NCBI RefSeq assembly: GCF_037081715.1
Contig: NZ_JAZDDH010000001.1
Coordinates: forward strand, 558,001-622,000
Source: Halalkalicoccus sp. CG83
GTDB lineage: Archaea; Halobacteriota; Halobacteria; Halobacteriales; Halalkalicoccaceae
Reading direction: 5' to 3'
DNA: 64,000 bases
The notes below the pieces were generated by a model that ran no database searches, was not told the DNA's origin, and was given only the letters and a program-made list of their open reading frames with translations. A program made the position numbers and the translations under genes. Positions 52,081-59,789 of the stretch are shown here, piece after piece. The number at the start of each line of letters is the position of its first letter. Within the stretch, counting starts at the first letter, position 1.

Positions 52081-52727
52081 TCGGTCAGCTCCTCGACGTG
52101 CCGGTCGCGTTGGACGGCGGCCTCGGCCGCCCGCTCGACGAACGTGTCCATCTGTCCCTTGATCTCGTCGCGCAGCGGAACCGGCGAGAAGTCCTCTGAC
52201 TCCGCGAGCAGCCGGGCGAACGCGCGGAGCTCCCCGTCGGTGATCTCGTCGAATCGGCCCTGGTCGAGCTTCTCGACCACCTCGTCGACGTCGATCCGGC
52301 CCACCGGGTCGACGTTGAACTCCACGTTCACCATCCGGTAGTCCGAACCGGCGAGGGCCTGCTCGCCCTTCGAGACGCCCTGGGCCAGCATGTCCTTAAA
52401 GGGCGTCGAGTAGCCCATCGTCCCCAAGTGGAGGAAGGCGAGCATGTCGACGATCCCCCGGGTGTAGGCGTCACGCTCGGCGTCGTCCGGATCGAACACC
52501 GTCTCGCGGTCGCGGTCGTCGAGGTGGTCGAAGAGGATGGTGAAGTCGAGGATGGCGTTTCTGACCCGGCGTCGAATCCGGTTTCGTTTCTGCTTCTTCG
52601 AGTGCTCGGTGTAGTCGGTCTTGCGACCGAGCAGGAACTCCCGGTCGCTGGGCGTTAGAACACCCCGGTCCCGGTTCGGATCGAGCGCGAGTTCGCCGGT
52701 CGATGCGGCGCTATCGGCGTCTTCCAT
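52077..52727 (-). CDS. Conserved haloarchaeal protein of unknown function
   Basis: A 216-residue cytoplasmic protein. The segment LTPSDREFLLGRKTDYTEHSKKQKRNRIRRRVRNAILDFTILFDHLDDRD (about residues 25-75) is a motif I recall from many haloarchaeal proteins of unknown role, often beside regulatory or transport genes. The rest is helical and acidic. A TTAT-containing AT-rich stretch around 52751-52765 gives a leaderless ATG at 52727, and the ATACACAG motif overlaps the start codon, so it appears to share regulation with the catabolic genes. Its end overlaps the M20 stop by 4 bp. Confidence 0.7.
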   Translation of the reverse strand: MEDADSAASTGELALDPNRDRGVLTPSDREFLLGRKTDYTEHSKKQKRNRIRRRVRNAILDFTILFDHLDDRDRETVFDPDDAERDAYTRGIVDMLAFLHLGTMGYSTPFKDMLAQGVSKGEQALAGSDYRMVNVEFNVDPVGRIDVDEVVEKLDQGRFDEITDGELRAFARLLAESEDFSPVPLRDEIKGQMDTFVERAAEAAVQRDRHVEELTD

Positions 52728-52739
52728 ACACAGATTCCG
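52724..52739. promoter_or_regulatory. ATACACAG-type motif at the start of the unknown-function gene
   Basis: CCATACACAGATTCCG overlaps the start codon of the minus-strand gene (start 52727). It shares 12 consecutive bases (CATACACAGATT) with the site at 56095-56109, nearly 3.4 kb away at another promoter of the island, and 10 with the reverse complement of the site at 45621. The position, between TATA and start, is the same as at 45633. Confidence 0.55.
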
Positions 52740-52800
52740 TGTACGACCTTGGATAACCCTTATGCTTGCTTGTATCGGGACGACGACGCGAACACGGGGT

Positions 52801-54429
52801 TCAGTCGTCGTCGTCGGCGACGGGCGGCGTGTCCGCTGGCGTGCGTCGTTCGGGCCGCGAGCCGATCACCCAGGCGTCGTCCTGGAGGATCACGCGGCCG
52901 TGGGTCGCGCTGAAGTGCTTCGCGAGCCCGAGCATCGCCAGGAAGCAGACGAAGGCGAACGGAGCACCCGTGATGATCGCCGCCGACTGCAGCGCCTCGA
53001 TGCCGCCGATGATCATGAGGATCGCCGCGGTCATCCCCAGCACGACGCCCCAGAAGATGCGGTTGATGTTCGACGGCTGGGCCTTGCCGCCGGTGGTCAT
53101 CATCGAGACGGCGAGCGTCGAGGAGTCCGCCGAGGTGACGAAGAAGGTCGTGACGAGGATCATGAACGCGATCATGAACGCCGTCCCGAGCGGGAACGCC
53201 TCGAAGAGGATGAAGCCGGAGACCTCCGCACCGGCCTCGCCCGCGATCACCGCACCGAAGTCGGCGACGCCGTTGTGCTGGGCCCAGACCGCGGTCCCGC
53301 CGACGAACGTGAACCACGGGATGGTCGCTCCCGACGTCGCGGCGATGCCGGTAAAGGCGACCTCTCGCACGGTTCGGCCACGGGAGATCCGCGCGATGAA
53401 CACGCCGGCGAAGGGCGACCACGAGAGCGCCCACGCCCAGTAGAAGACCGTCCACGCGTTCGCCCACTCCGTACCGCCCTCGACGCCCGCGCCGGTGAAG
53501 AGGCTCATCGAGACGAAGTCGGTGATCATCCCCCCGACCGCCTGCGTCCCGATCAGCAGCAGGAAGGCCGATGGACCGACGATGAAGGTCGCGATCATCA
53601 GGGCCACGAAGAGGATCATGTTGAAGTTCGAGAGTCGCCGGATCCCCTTGTCGACGCCGAGCACCATCGAGATGGTGAACAGCAGCGTCATCATCGTCAC
53701 CACGAGCAGGATGCCCGTGTTGCCGAGGTCGATCCCCCACTGGTAGCTCAGCCCGCTGATGAACTGGCTCCCGATGAACCCGAGCGACGTCGCCACGCCG
53801 CCGATGGTGGCGAACACCGCGAGGACGTCGACCGTCTTGGCGATCGGCCCGTCGAGGTTATCGGCCCCGAGGATCGGCGTGAGCGCCGAGGAGACCCTGA
53901 GAGGGACGTCGTAGTTGTACGTGAAGTAGCCGATCGCGAGCCCCATGATCGTGAACACCGCGAGTTGGGGGAGCGCCCAGTGGAACAGCGTCTGCTGGAT
54001 GGCGATGGTTATCGCCTCGGCCGATCCCCCCGAGACGTCGAACAGCGGCGAGGGCTCGGCGTAGTAGAACAGCGCCTCCGTCGGCCCCCAGAACACGACG
54101 CCCGCCGCGAAGCCCGCTGAGTACAGCATTGTGAAGAAGGAGACGAAGCTGTACTCGGGCGGGTCGTCGCCGAACTTGATCTTCCCCCACGGACCGAGGA
54201 TCAGGAAGATCAGAAAGAGGACGACCAGGAAGACGATCACGAGAAGCGCCCAGTTCAGGTACTGGAGCATCCCCTGGTTGAGGTACGCGATACCGTTCTC
54301 GACGGTGGTGGGACTGATGAAGTAGAGCGCGATGACGCCTACCGTCAGGCCGGCACCGAAGAGGAAGACGATCGGATCGATCTCCTCTCGGAAGCGTCCG
54401 ACCGCCCCGAGGTCGTCGCCGTCGGACAC
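52801..54429 (-). CDS. BCCT-family betaine/ectoine transporter
   Basis: A 542-residue carrier with 12 membrane helices. The BCCT core is clear: GAGLTVGVIALYFISP at the start, MLYSAGFAAGVVFWGPTEALFYYAEPSP, and the tryptophan box WTVFYWAWALSWSPFAGVFIARISRGRTVRE. Family members import glycine betaine, choline, carnitine or ectoine with Na+ or H+. The gene's place inside an ectoine-degradation island suggests ectoine or hydroxyectoine uptake for use as food or for osmoprotection. The GTG start lies 2 bp after the stop of a 41-codon leader ORF. Confidence 0.9.
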   Translation of the reverse strand: MSDGDDLGAVGRFREEIDPIVFLFGAGLTVGVIALYFISPTTVENGIAYLNQGMLQYLNWALLVIVFLVVLFLIFLILGPWGKIKFGDDPPEYSFVSFFTMLYSAGFAAGVVFWGPTEALFYYAEPSPLFDVSGGSAEAITIAIQQTLFHWALPQLAVFTIMGLAIGYFTYNYDVPLRVSSALTPILGADNLDGPIAKTVDVLAVFATIGGVATSLGFIGSQFISGLSYQWGIDLGNTGILLVVTMMTLLFTISMVLGVDKGIRRLSNFNMILFVALMIATFIVGPSAFLLLIGTQAVGGMITDFVSMSLFTGAGVEGGTEWANAWTVFYWAWALSWSPFAGVFIARISRGRTVREVAFTGIAATSGATIPWFTFVGGTAVWAQHNGVADFGAVIAGEAGAEVSGFILFEAFPLGTAFMIAFMILVTTFFVTSADSSTLAVSMMTTGGKAQPSNINRIFWGVVLGMTAAILMIIGGIEALQSAAIITGAPFAFVCFLAMLGLAKHFSATHGRVILQDDAWVIGSRPERRTPADTPPVADDDD

Positions 54430-54431
54430 GG

Positions 54432-54557
54432 TTAGCTCCCCCCGTGACGGCCGTCGACCCGACGACGCACGCTCTTCTCCCCCGCCCCGACCGGGACGTC
54501 GTCCGTCTCCGCTCGACTGTCACTCAGTACCTCCTTTCGTGTGGTGCGTGGTGTCAT
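54432..54557 (-). CDS. Short leader ORF upstream of the BCCT transporter gene (41 aa)
   Basis: The minus-strand ATG at 54557 is about 28 bp after a CTCTTATGC element (about 54583-54591). It opens 41 codons of hydrophilic sequence (MTPRTTRKEV...GRHGGS) ending in TAA 2 bp before the transporter GTG at 54429. Unlike the other five cases the stop and start do not overlap, but the gap is short enough for re-initiation. Alternatively this is a 130-bp untranslated leader. No family is recognised. Confidence 0.42.
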   Translation of the reverse strand: MTPRTTRKEVLSDSRAETDDVPVGAGEKSVRRRVDGRHGGS

Positions 54558-54672
54558 CTACCGATCACACTGACAGGAGCGTGCATAAGAGTTCCGCTTA
54601 CTGTAGATGGCACACACATATTACGTATATTCGCTCTCGGGACGAGGAAAACGCGACGAACGTCGAGACCCC

Positions 54673-56043
54673 TCAGACCGCCCGCGTCGGGGCGACGTGT
54701 TCGATCGCGTCGCAGACGACGTCCATCGCGGTCTCGGCTAGTTCGTGGGTGAGCACGAGCGGCGGCAGCAGGCGCAGGACGCTCCCGTGTCTGCCGGCCG
54801 TCCAGACCAGCACCCCGTGCTCGTAACAGTAGCGCTGGATCGCGTCGACGACCCAATCGGCGGGCTCGCCGTCGAGCGAGAACTCCGCGCCGATGAACAG
54901 CCCCCTCCCGCGGACCTCGGCCAGAAGCGGGTTCGCCTCGCCGGCCTCGCGCAGCCTCTCGCGGAGGTACTCGCCGAGCTCGCGGGCGTGGGCCAGCAGG
55001 TCGTGCTCCTCGACGTACTCGATCGCCCGCGTACCCGCGCGCATCGCGACGACGTGGCCCCGGTAGGTACCGGCGTGGTCGCCCGGTCCCCACGTGTCGA
55101 GCTCCTCGCGATACATCGTCGCCGAGAGGGGAAAGCCGGCTCCCCCCAGAGCCTTCGCCATCGTCATCGCGTCGGGCGTGACGTCGAAGTGCTCGCAGGC
55201 GAACCACTCGCCCGAGCGCCCGAGCCCCGACTGGATCTCGTCGAACACCAGCGGCAGGGCGTTGTCGTCGGCGATCTCGCGAAGTCCCGGAAGGAAACCC
55301 TCAGGGGGGACGACGACGCCGCCCTCGCCCTGGATCGGCTCGACGAAGATGCCCGCGGGGTTCGCGAGCCCGCCGTAGGGGTCCTCGACGATCGCCCGGA
55401 CCTCCTCGAGGGCGTCCTTGGTCGCCTCGTCCTCGCTCTTTCCCTGTCGGAACGCGTAGGGGTAGGGCGCGTGGACGACCTCGGGGAGCAGCGGCGTGTA
55501 GTGGCCCTTGAACTTCCTGTTGGAGGTGAGGCTCATCGCGCCGCTGGTCGGGCCGTGGTACGCCCCGCGGAAGGCGATCAGGCCGTCGCCGCCGGTGTTG
55601 TACTTCGCGAGCTTGATCGCCGCCTCGATCGCGTCGCTGCCGGTCGGCCCGCCGAACACCACCCGGTTGTCACCCGCCAGCTCGCCCGGCGCGATCCGAT
55701 CGAGCGTCTCGATGAGCTCGAGGCGTGCCTCGGTGGGGAAGTCGACGGTGTGGACGAGCTTGTCGGCCTGCTCGTGGACCGCCTCCATCACGTAGGGGTT
55801 CGCGTGGCCGACGTTGAGCACGCCGATACCTGCAAAGAGATCGATGAACGTGTTGCCGTCGGCGTCGCGAAGCGTCGCTCCCCTCCCCTCCTCGAACGCC
55901 AACGGGACGTCGTTGGGGTAGGCGACGGCGCTGCTGTCGATCCGCCGTTGCTTCTCGACCAGTCGCCTCGATTCGGGTCCCGGCACGTCGCCGACGTCCG
56001 GGGCGTCCGTGAAGTGGAGCTCCTCGATCGGTGGTCCTGCCAT
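54673..56043 (-). CDS. Class III aminotransferase (2,4-diaminobutyrate transaminase type)
   Basis: A 456-residue PLP enzyme beginning [11 protein letters not shown]; readings starting further upstream (to 56160) are unlikely. [44 protein letters not shown] is the typical start of diaminobutyrate/GabT-type transaminases. [82 protein letters not shown] and the PLP lysine in [13 protein letters not shown] follow. It would convert diaminobutyrate to aspartate semialdehyde. A TTATTTAT box at about 56065-56072 is about 27 bp upstream, so the mRNA is leaderless. Confidence 0.86.
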   Translation of the reverse strand: MAGPPIEELHFTDAPDVGDVPGPESRRLVEKQRRIDSSAVAYPNDVPLAFEEGRGATLRDADGNTFIDLFAGIGVLNVGHANPYVMEAVHEQADKLVHTVDFPTEARLELIETLDRIAPGELAGDNRVVFGGPTGSDAIEAAIKLAKYNTGGDGLIAFRGAYHGPTSGAMSLTSNRKFKGHYTPLLPEVVHAPYPYAFRQGKSEDEATKDALEEVRAIVEDPYGGLANPAGIFVEPIQGEGGVVVPPEGFLPGLREIADDNALPLVFDEIQSGLGRSGEWFACEHFDVTPDAMTMAKALGGAGFPLSATMYREELDTWGPGDHAGTYRGHVVAMRAGTRAIEYVEEHDLLAHARELGEYLRERLREAGEANPLLAEVRGRGLFIGAEFSLDGEPADWVVDAIQRYCYEHGVLVWTAGRHGSVLRLLPPLVLTHELAETAMDVVCDAIEHVAPTRAV

Positions 56044-56081
56044 ACGACGACGATGCCCACCATCGATAAATAAGTTAACGA

Positions 56082-56113
56082 TTATCGCAATCGTCATACA
56101 CAGATTGCGATAA
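56082..56113. promoter_or_regulatory. Perfect 11-bp inverted repeat (two-turn spacing) upstream of the diaminobutyrate transaminase
   Basis: TTATCGCAATC (56082-56092) and GATTGCGATAA (56103-56113) are exact reverse complements separated by 10 bp, giving centres 21 bp apart (two helical turns), as expected for a dimeric or tetrameric regulator. The spacer and right arm contain the ATACACAG motif (CATACACAGATTGCG, 56095-56109). It sits just upstream of the TTATTTAT box of the minus-strand gene and 60-130 bp before the plus-strand transcript, so it could serve both. No regulator gene is adjacent. Confidence 0.62.
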
Positions 56114-56160
56114 CCTCTCCTCCCGATTCGACTCGGTTTCCGTTCCCGTAGCCGCCACAT

Positions 56161-56176
56161 CGGTATCTGTGTGCAG
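56161..56176. promoter_or_regulatory. Degenerate ACACAGATACCG motif upstream of the threonine-dehydratase transcript
   Basis: The reverse complement reads CTGCACACAGATACCG, matching ACACAGATTCCG at 52728-52739 in all but one base over 12. It adjoins the AGTTAAG element at 56175-56181, whose predicted start is the leader ATG at 56206. This gives the fifth promoter in the island with the motif. Confidence 0.42.
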
Positions 56177-56205
56177 TTAAGTGGGTCGGCGGAGATCGGA
56201 CACGT

Positions 56206-56319
56206 ATGTCACTGTCACTTCTCGCCCGCTTGTTCCGGAACGGGAACGGAGGGATCGCCGTACGCGTGCCGATGACACGAGTGCACGTTCCGACGTTCGG
56301 GACGACCGACGACCGATGA
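56206..56319 (+). CDS. Short leader ORF coupled to the threonine-dehydratase-like gene (37 aa)
   Basis: The ATG at 56206 follows the AGTTAAG element (56175-56181) by about 28 bp. The ORF encodes 37 residues ([16 protein letters not shown]...FGTTDDR), slightly hydrophobic and basic at the start. Its TGA (56317-56319) overlaps the ATG at 56316 of the next gene (ATGA). It is one of six similarly placed leader ORFs in the window. No family is recognised. Confidence 0.45.
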   Translation: MSLSLLARLFRNGNGGIAVRVPMTRVHVPTFGTTDDR

Positions 56320-57578
56320 GCGAGGACGTCCCGCCGGTGTCGCTGGCCGACGTCGAGTCCGCCCACGAACGGATCACGGACGTCGTGAAGCGGACGCCGC
56401 TCGATCGATCGCGGACGTTCGCCGAGGCGAGCGGTGCGGCCTCGGTCGGACTGAAACTGGAGACGTTCCAGCGGACGGGCTCGTTCAAGATCCGCGGGGC
56501 GTACAACTGCATGGCACGGCTCTCTCCCGAACAGCGAAAGCGCGGCGTGATCGCGGCGAGCGCGGGCAACCACGCACAGGGGGTCGCGCTCGCGGGACGG
56601 CTGCTCGACGTCCCGACGACGATCGTCGTCCCCGAAATCACGCCGGCGGCGAAGATCGCCGCCACGCGCGGCTACGGGGCGGAGGTCGTCGTCGAGGGCG
56701 AGATCTACGAGCGATCCTACGAACGCGCGCTCGAACTCGCGGAGCGCGACGACCTGGCGTTCGTCCACCCGTTCGACGACGAGCACGTCATCGCCGGTCA
56801 GGGGACGATCGGGCTCGAACTGCGCGAGCAGTACCCCGAACTCGACACCGTGCTCGTCCCGATCGGCGGCGGCGGGCTGATCTCGGGGATCGCCACCGCG
56901 CTGAACGAGGACGTGCGGGTGATCGGCGTTCAACCTACTGGCGCCGCCCACGCCGCCCCCTCGCTCGAGAAGGGCGAGATCCACGAACTCGCCGACGTCG
57001 ACACCGTCGCCGACGGGATCGCCGACACCCGACTGCTGGAGACGACGTTCGCGGTGATGCGCGAACGCGTCGACGACGTCGTATCGGTGAACGACGGGGA
57101 GATCGCCGCCGCGATGGCGCTGCTCGCCGAGCGGGAGAAGGTGGTCGTGGAGGCGGCGGGCGCGGCGTCGCTCGCGGCGTTGCTCTCGGGAACGCTCGAC
57201 GTCGGAGACGAACACGTCGGCGTGGTGATCTCGGGCGGCAACGCCGACCTCACCGACCACGCCGACCTCGTCCGGACCGGATTGATCGAACTCGGTCGGT
57301 ACGCGACCGTCCGGCTGGCGGTCGACGGGCTCTCGAAACGAGTGCCGTCGATCACGAACCGCCTCGCCGATCACGGCGCGGACCTCGATGACGTTCGGCG
57401 CGGCCGGCGCGCCGGCGGGGACGATCCCAATCGACGGACGCTCGAACTCGGCCTCGAGGGGAGCAGCCCCGACCATCTCCGGGACGTGATCGATGCGCTC
57501 GGCGACCTGGACGGCGTCTCGGTCGTCGACCACGATCTGCGGACGGACGGGCCGTCCGGTCGCCCTGAGCGGACGTGA
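56316..57578 (+). CDS. Threonine ammonia-lyase-like PLP enzyme
   Basis: A 420-residue fold-type II PLP enzyme. The PLP lysine is in LETFQRTGSFKIRGAYN, followed by ASAGNHAQGVALAGRL, VLVPIGGGGLISGIATAL (phosphate loop) and VVVEAAGAASLAALLSG. A C-terminal ACT-like domain (residues about 325-420) is typical of the TdcB/IlvA group. In isolation it would be called threonine dehydratase. In bacterial ectoine/hydroxyectoine operons a homologue (there named EutB) acts on the hydroxyectoine branch, and the shared island and motif make that role possible here. The start is the ATG overlapping the leader ORF. Confidence 0.85.
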   Translation: MSEDVPPVSLADVESAHERITDVVKRTPLDRSRTFAEASGAASVGLKLETFQRTGSFKIRGAYNCMARLSPEQRKRGVIAASAGNHAQGVALAGRLLDVPTTIVVPEITPAAKIAATRGYGAEVVVEGEIYERSYERALELAERDDLAFVHPFDDEHVIAGQGTIGLELREQYPELDTVLVPIGGGGLISGIATALNEDVRVIGVQPTGAAHAAPSLEKGEIHELADVDTVADGIADTRLLETTFAVMRERVDDVVSVNDGEIAAAMALLAEREKVVVEAAGAASLAALLSGTLDVGDEHVGVVISGGNADLTDHADLVRTGLIELGRYATVRLAVDGLSKRVPSITNRLADHGADLDDVRRGRRAGGDDPNRRTLELGLEGSSPDHLRDVIDALGDLDGVSVVDHDLRTDGPSGRPERT

Positions 57579-57677
57579 ACCCACGCGATCCGGCCCGTCA
57601 GCGGGGTAGCCTACCGGTGGTCGTCGAGCGAGCATCGCCGTCCGAACGCTTAGCACGTCGGGTCACTTCCACCCGGT

Positions 57678-57797
57678 ATGGCCGAGACCGCCGGTCGTCC
57701 CTGTCCGGTCTGCGAGGCGCCCATGTACAGTCGCCACTGTAAGTACGTCTGTCCGAACCACGGCGTGGTCTACGACTGTTCGGACACCTTCTACTGA
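57678..57797 (+). CDS. Zinc-ribbon microprotein (39 aa)
   Basis: A 39-codon ORF. Cysteines and histidines are spaced as a small zinc finger: CPVCEAPMYSRHCKYVCPNHGVVYDC, with C-x2-C, then an H-C pair, a C-x2-H, and a final Cys before CSDTFY. The composition is too structured for chance DNA, and haloarchaea encode many such zinc microproteins of under 60 residues. A GCTTAGCA element about 27-30 bp upstream supports a leaderless start at 57678. Its function is unknown; regulators and small-protein cofactors are the usual suggestions. Confidence 0.65.
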   Translation: MAETAGRPCPVCEAPMYSRHCKYVCPNHGVVYDCSDTFY

Positions 57798-57823
57798 GAG
57801 CCACCCCGGAGCGGAGGTCCGGA

Positions 57824-58009
57824 TGTCTCGCCGACGGCGGACGGCTCACGCTCAACGGCGGTGCGCTGCTCGGCCCGCCCGCGTTCGGCCTTCTCACGGA
57901 CCTCGCCGGCTACGGCTCCGCCTGGATCGCGCTCGGTGCCGCGGCGCTGATCGCCACTGCCCTGCTCGCGTCGGTCGAACGGCTGGTCCGGCGAGGGGAA
58001 GCGCTTTGA
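57824..58009 (+). pseudogene. C-terminal fragment of an MFS transporter
   Basis: One frame reads ...LTLNGGALLGPPAFGLLTDLAGYGSAWIALGAAALIATALLASVERLVRRGEAL and stops at 58009. This has the look of the last two membrane helices of a major-facilitator carrier, including the GGALLGPPAFGLLTD loop that links helices 11 and 12. No start codon or upstream helices exist; the stretch begins right after the zinc microprotein. I infer the remnant of a deleted transporter gene. Confidence 0.5.
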
Positions 58010-58032
58010 TGCCGGATCGGAAAGACTGAACG

Positions 58033-58395
58033 ATGGCGGAGGATCCGATCGAGCTGGGCTGTGAACTCCTCGAGAAGCTCGAGGTCCAGGAGCTCTCGGT
58101 CGCCGAGGCGGTCGACCGGATCGAGACGATCACGGCCGATCCGCACCTCACCCGTGAGATCCTCGATACCGCCGAGACGCGTGGGATCATCGAACGAGAG
58201 GACGGGCTCGTCCGTCCCCGAGGCGGCGCGTTCGTTCGCTTCGAGAGCGAGGTCGTCACCAAGGAGGGGGAGTTCACCTGTCGTCGCTGTGGCGCAGGGC
58301 TCTCGACGGGTCACTTCATCCGACTCGAGGCGGGCGAGCTCGGCCCCTTCGGATCCTCGTGTATTCGGAAGGTCACCGGTCGCGATCGCGAGTGA
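58033..58395 (+). CDS. DUF5830-type haloarchaeal zinc protein
   Basis: A 120-residue protein that resembles the haloarchaeal DUF5830 family. Residues 1-70 are helical and HTH-like (ELSVAEAVDRIETITADPHLTREILDTAETRGIIERED). The C-terminal part holds a zinc knuckle FTCRRCGAGLSTGHFIRLEAGELGPFGSSCIRKVTG with three cysteines. The combination suggests a nucleic-acid-binding protein. The TTTGATG element about 27 bp upstream (58005-58011) indicates a leaderless ATG at 58033. The last 23 bp overlap the convergent gene. Confidence 0.72.
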   Translation: MAEDPIELGCELLEKLEVQELSVAEAVDRIETITADPHLTREILDTAETRGIIEREDGLVRPRGGAFVRFESEVVTKEGEFTCRRCGAGLSTGHFIRLEAGELGPFGSSCIRKVTGRDRE

Positions 58396-59284
58396 CGGTC
58401 TCCCGGATTCGCTCGATCGTTCTGCGCTGTTTCTCGAGCAACGCCTCCTGTCTCTCGAGGGCCTCCGAGAGCGCCTCGAGTTCGCCCTCGATCGATTCCG
58501 GCTCGGGGGTCAACTGACCGTTTTCGCCGGGTTCGGTCGGGCGTTCCCCGCGGTCGTCCGTCTCGGAATAGACGACAGCGAGCGGATCGACGCTCGCGAG
58601 CGGGGACGCGTCGACGCCGCTCTCGTTCTCTTTTCCGACGTGGTTCTCCCTCTCCTCCTCGTCCGCCAGATCGTCGATCGACTCGACGCCGTGGTATGCG
58701 CGGATCGCCTCGCGGAGACGCTCCTCAAACGGGCGTGCCCGATCGTTGTGGATCTTGATCCGCTTGCGGCGATCGCCCGTGGAGAGGACGATTCCGGTTG
58801 CGACGCGCCCTCGTTCGACCTCGAGCCCGGTGACGTCCTCGAACGGGAGTTCCTCGTACTCGCCGTCCCAGACGGCCGCACCCACGTGCTCGATCAGCCG
58901 GCGGTCGGTCACCACGGCGGTGAGCTCGTCGAACCGGAACGCCTCGATGAGCCGCTCGTCGGCGCCGATGACGTCGTCGGCCGAGAGGATCCCTGCGAGA
59001 AGCGGACCGAGGACGGTCTCGAGTCGGTCCGGCGGCACCGAGAGCACTCGTTCGTCGCCGGCGTACTCGAGGGTGATCGCGGTCGTCCGACGCCTCTCCG
59101 AGACCGAGATCCGGTCGGCGCTGCGGGGGACCTCCTCGACCGATTCGTCGCTGAGCAGGCTCTCACCTCGATACCGGAGGAGGCGGGTTGGCGTGACGAA
59201 CAGCCGGTCCTCGCCGCCCAGCGGGATGCGATCGACCACCGGCTCGCCATCGAGGTTCGTTCGAACGACGTCGGGGAGGGTCAT
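58373..59284 (-). CDS. DUF7115-like haloarchaeal protein
   Basis: A 303-residue soluble protein. Residues about 1-190 form repeated beta-rich units (VVDRIPLGGEDRLFVTPTRLLRYRGE...AVVTDRRLIEHVGAAVWDGEYEELPFEDVTGLEVERG) like bacterial PH-type domains. An acidic linker follows, and then a terminal coiled coil (ELEALSEALERQEALLEKQRRTIERI). It matches what I recall of DUF7115. ATG 59284 is chosen over 59296 because the AACTTATG element at 59307-59314 is 26 bp before it. The function is unknown. Confidence 0.7.
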   Translation of the reverse strand: MTLPDVVRTNLDGEPVVDRIPLGGEDRLFVTPTRLLRYRGESLLSDESVEEVPRSADRISVSERRRTTAITLEYAGDERVLSVPPDRLETVLGPLLAGILSADDVIGADERLIEAFRFDELTAVVTDRRLIEHVGAAVWDGEYEELPFEDVTGLEVERGRVATGIVLSTGDRRKRIKIHNDRARPFEERLREAIRAYHGVESIDDLADEEERENHVGKENESGVDASPLASVDPLAVVYSETDDRGERPTEPGENGQLTPEPESIEGELEALSEALERQEALLEKQRRTIERIRETVTRDRDR

Positions 59285-59378
59285 ATCCGAATACATCTCT
59301 TAGAAAACATAAGTTAATTGGTGTTTAGTGGGTGGAGATGAGAACCTTCAAGGTAGCCAGCCGACAACCTCGAACCGA

Positions 59379-59529
59379 GCCCGGGTGGCTTAGCTGGACA
59401 TAGCGCCGCACTCATAGGGTTACTGAGATTCGGTGCGGTACGCCTTGGAAGCCTCCCGTTCCCACGGGGCCCGCCGAGCCTCGAACCTGGGACATGCGGA
59501 GATCGAGGGTTCGGAGCCCTCCCCGGGCA
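59379..59529 (+). tRNA. Elongator tRNA-Met (anticodon CAT) with a 77-nt intron
   Basis: The acceptor stem GCCCGGG (59379-59385) pairs with CCCGGGC (59522-59528), with discriminator A at 59529. The anticodon stem CCGCA (59406-59410) is followed by CTCATA, anticodon CAT at 59413-59415. The 3' strand TGCGG is at 59495-59499, so an intron of about 77 nt (59417-59493) follows position 37. The T-arm is GAGGG-TTCGGAG-CCCTC. Haloarchaeal elongator tRNA-Met genes are known to carry an intron at this place, removed by the splicing endonuclease at a bulge-helix-bulge. No CCA is encoded. Confidence 0.92.
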
Positions 59530-59789
59530 CTACTCCTGGCTGGTAGCGGATCATTTCCCTAAACGGTCTCTCGCGAGCCGATCGAGCGGCTTCGAGGGTT
59601 CGACGCTTTCGACGAGTTCAGCGACTTCGAACTGGCAGAAATTTATCCATATAGAAAATACCATAAATTATTAGTTAATCCATCTATGATGATGTGCTAC
59701 AGAATCACTATCCGTTATGCTGACGGCCGTGATACTGAGCTACACCGACCTGCAAACGCCGCCGACGTATAACACTCATCCTCACATTC

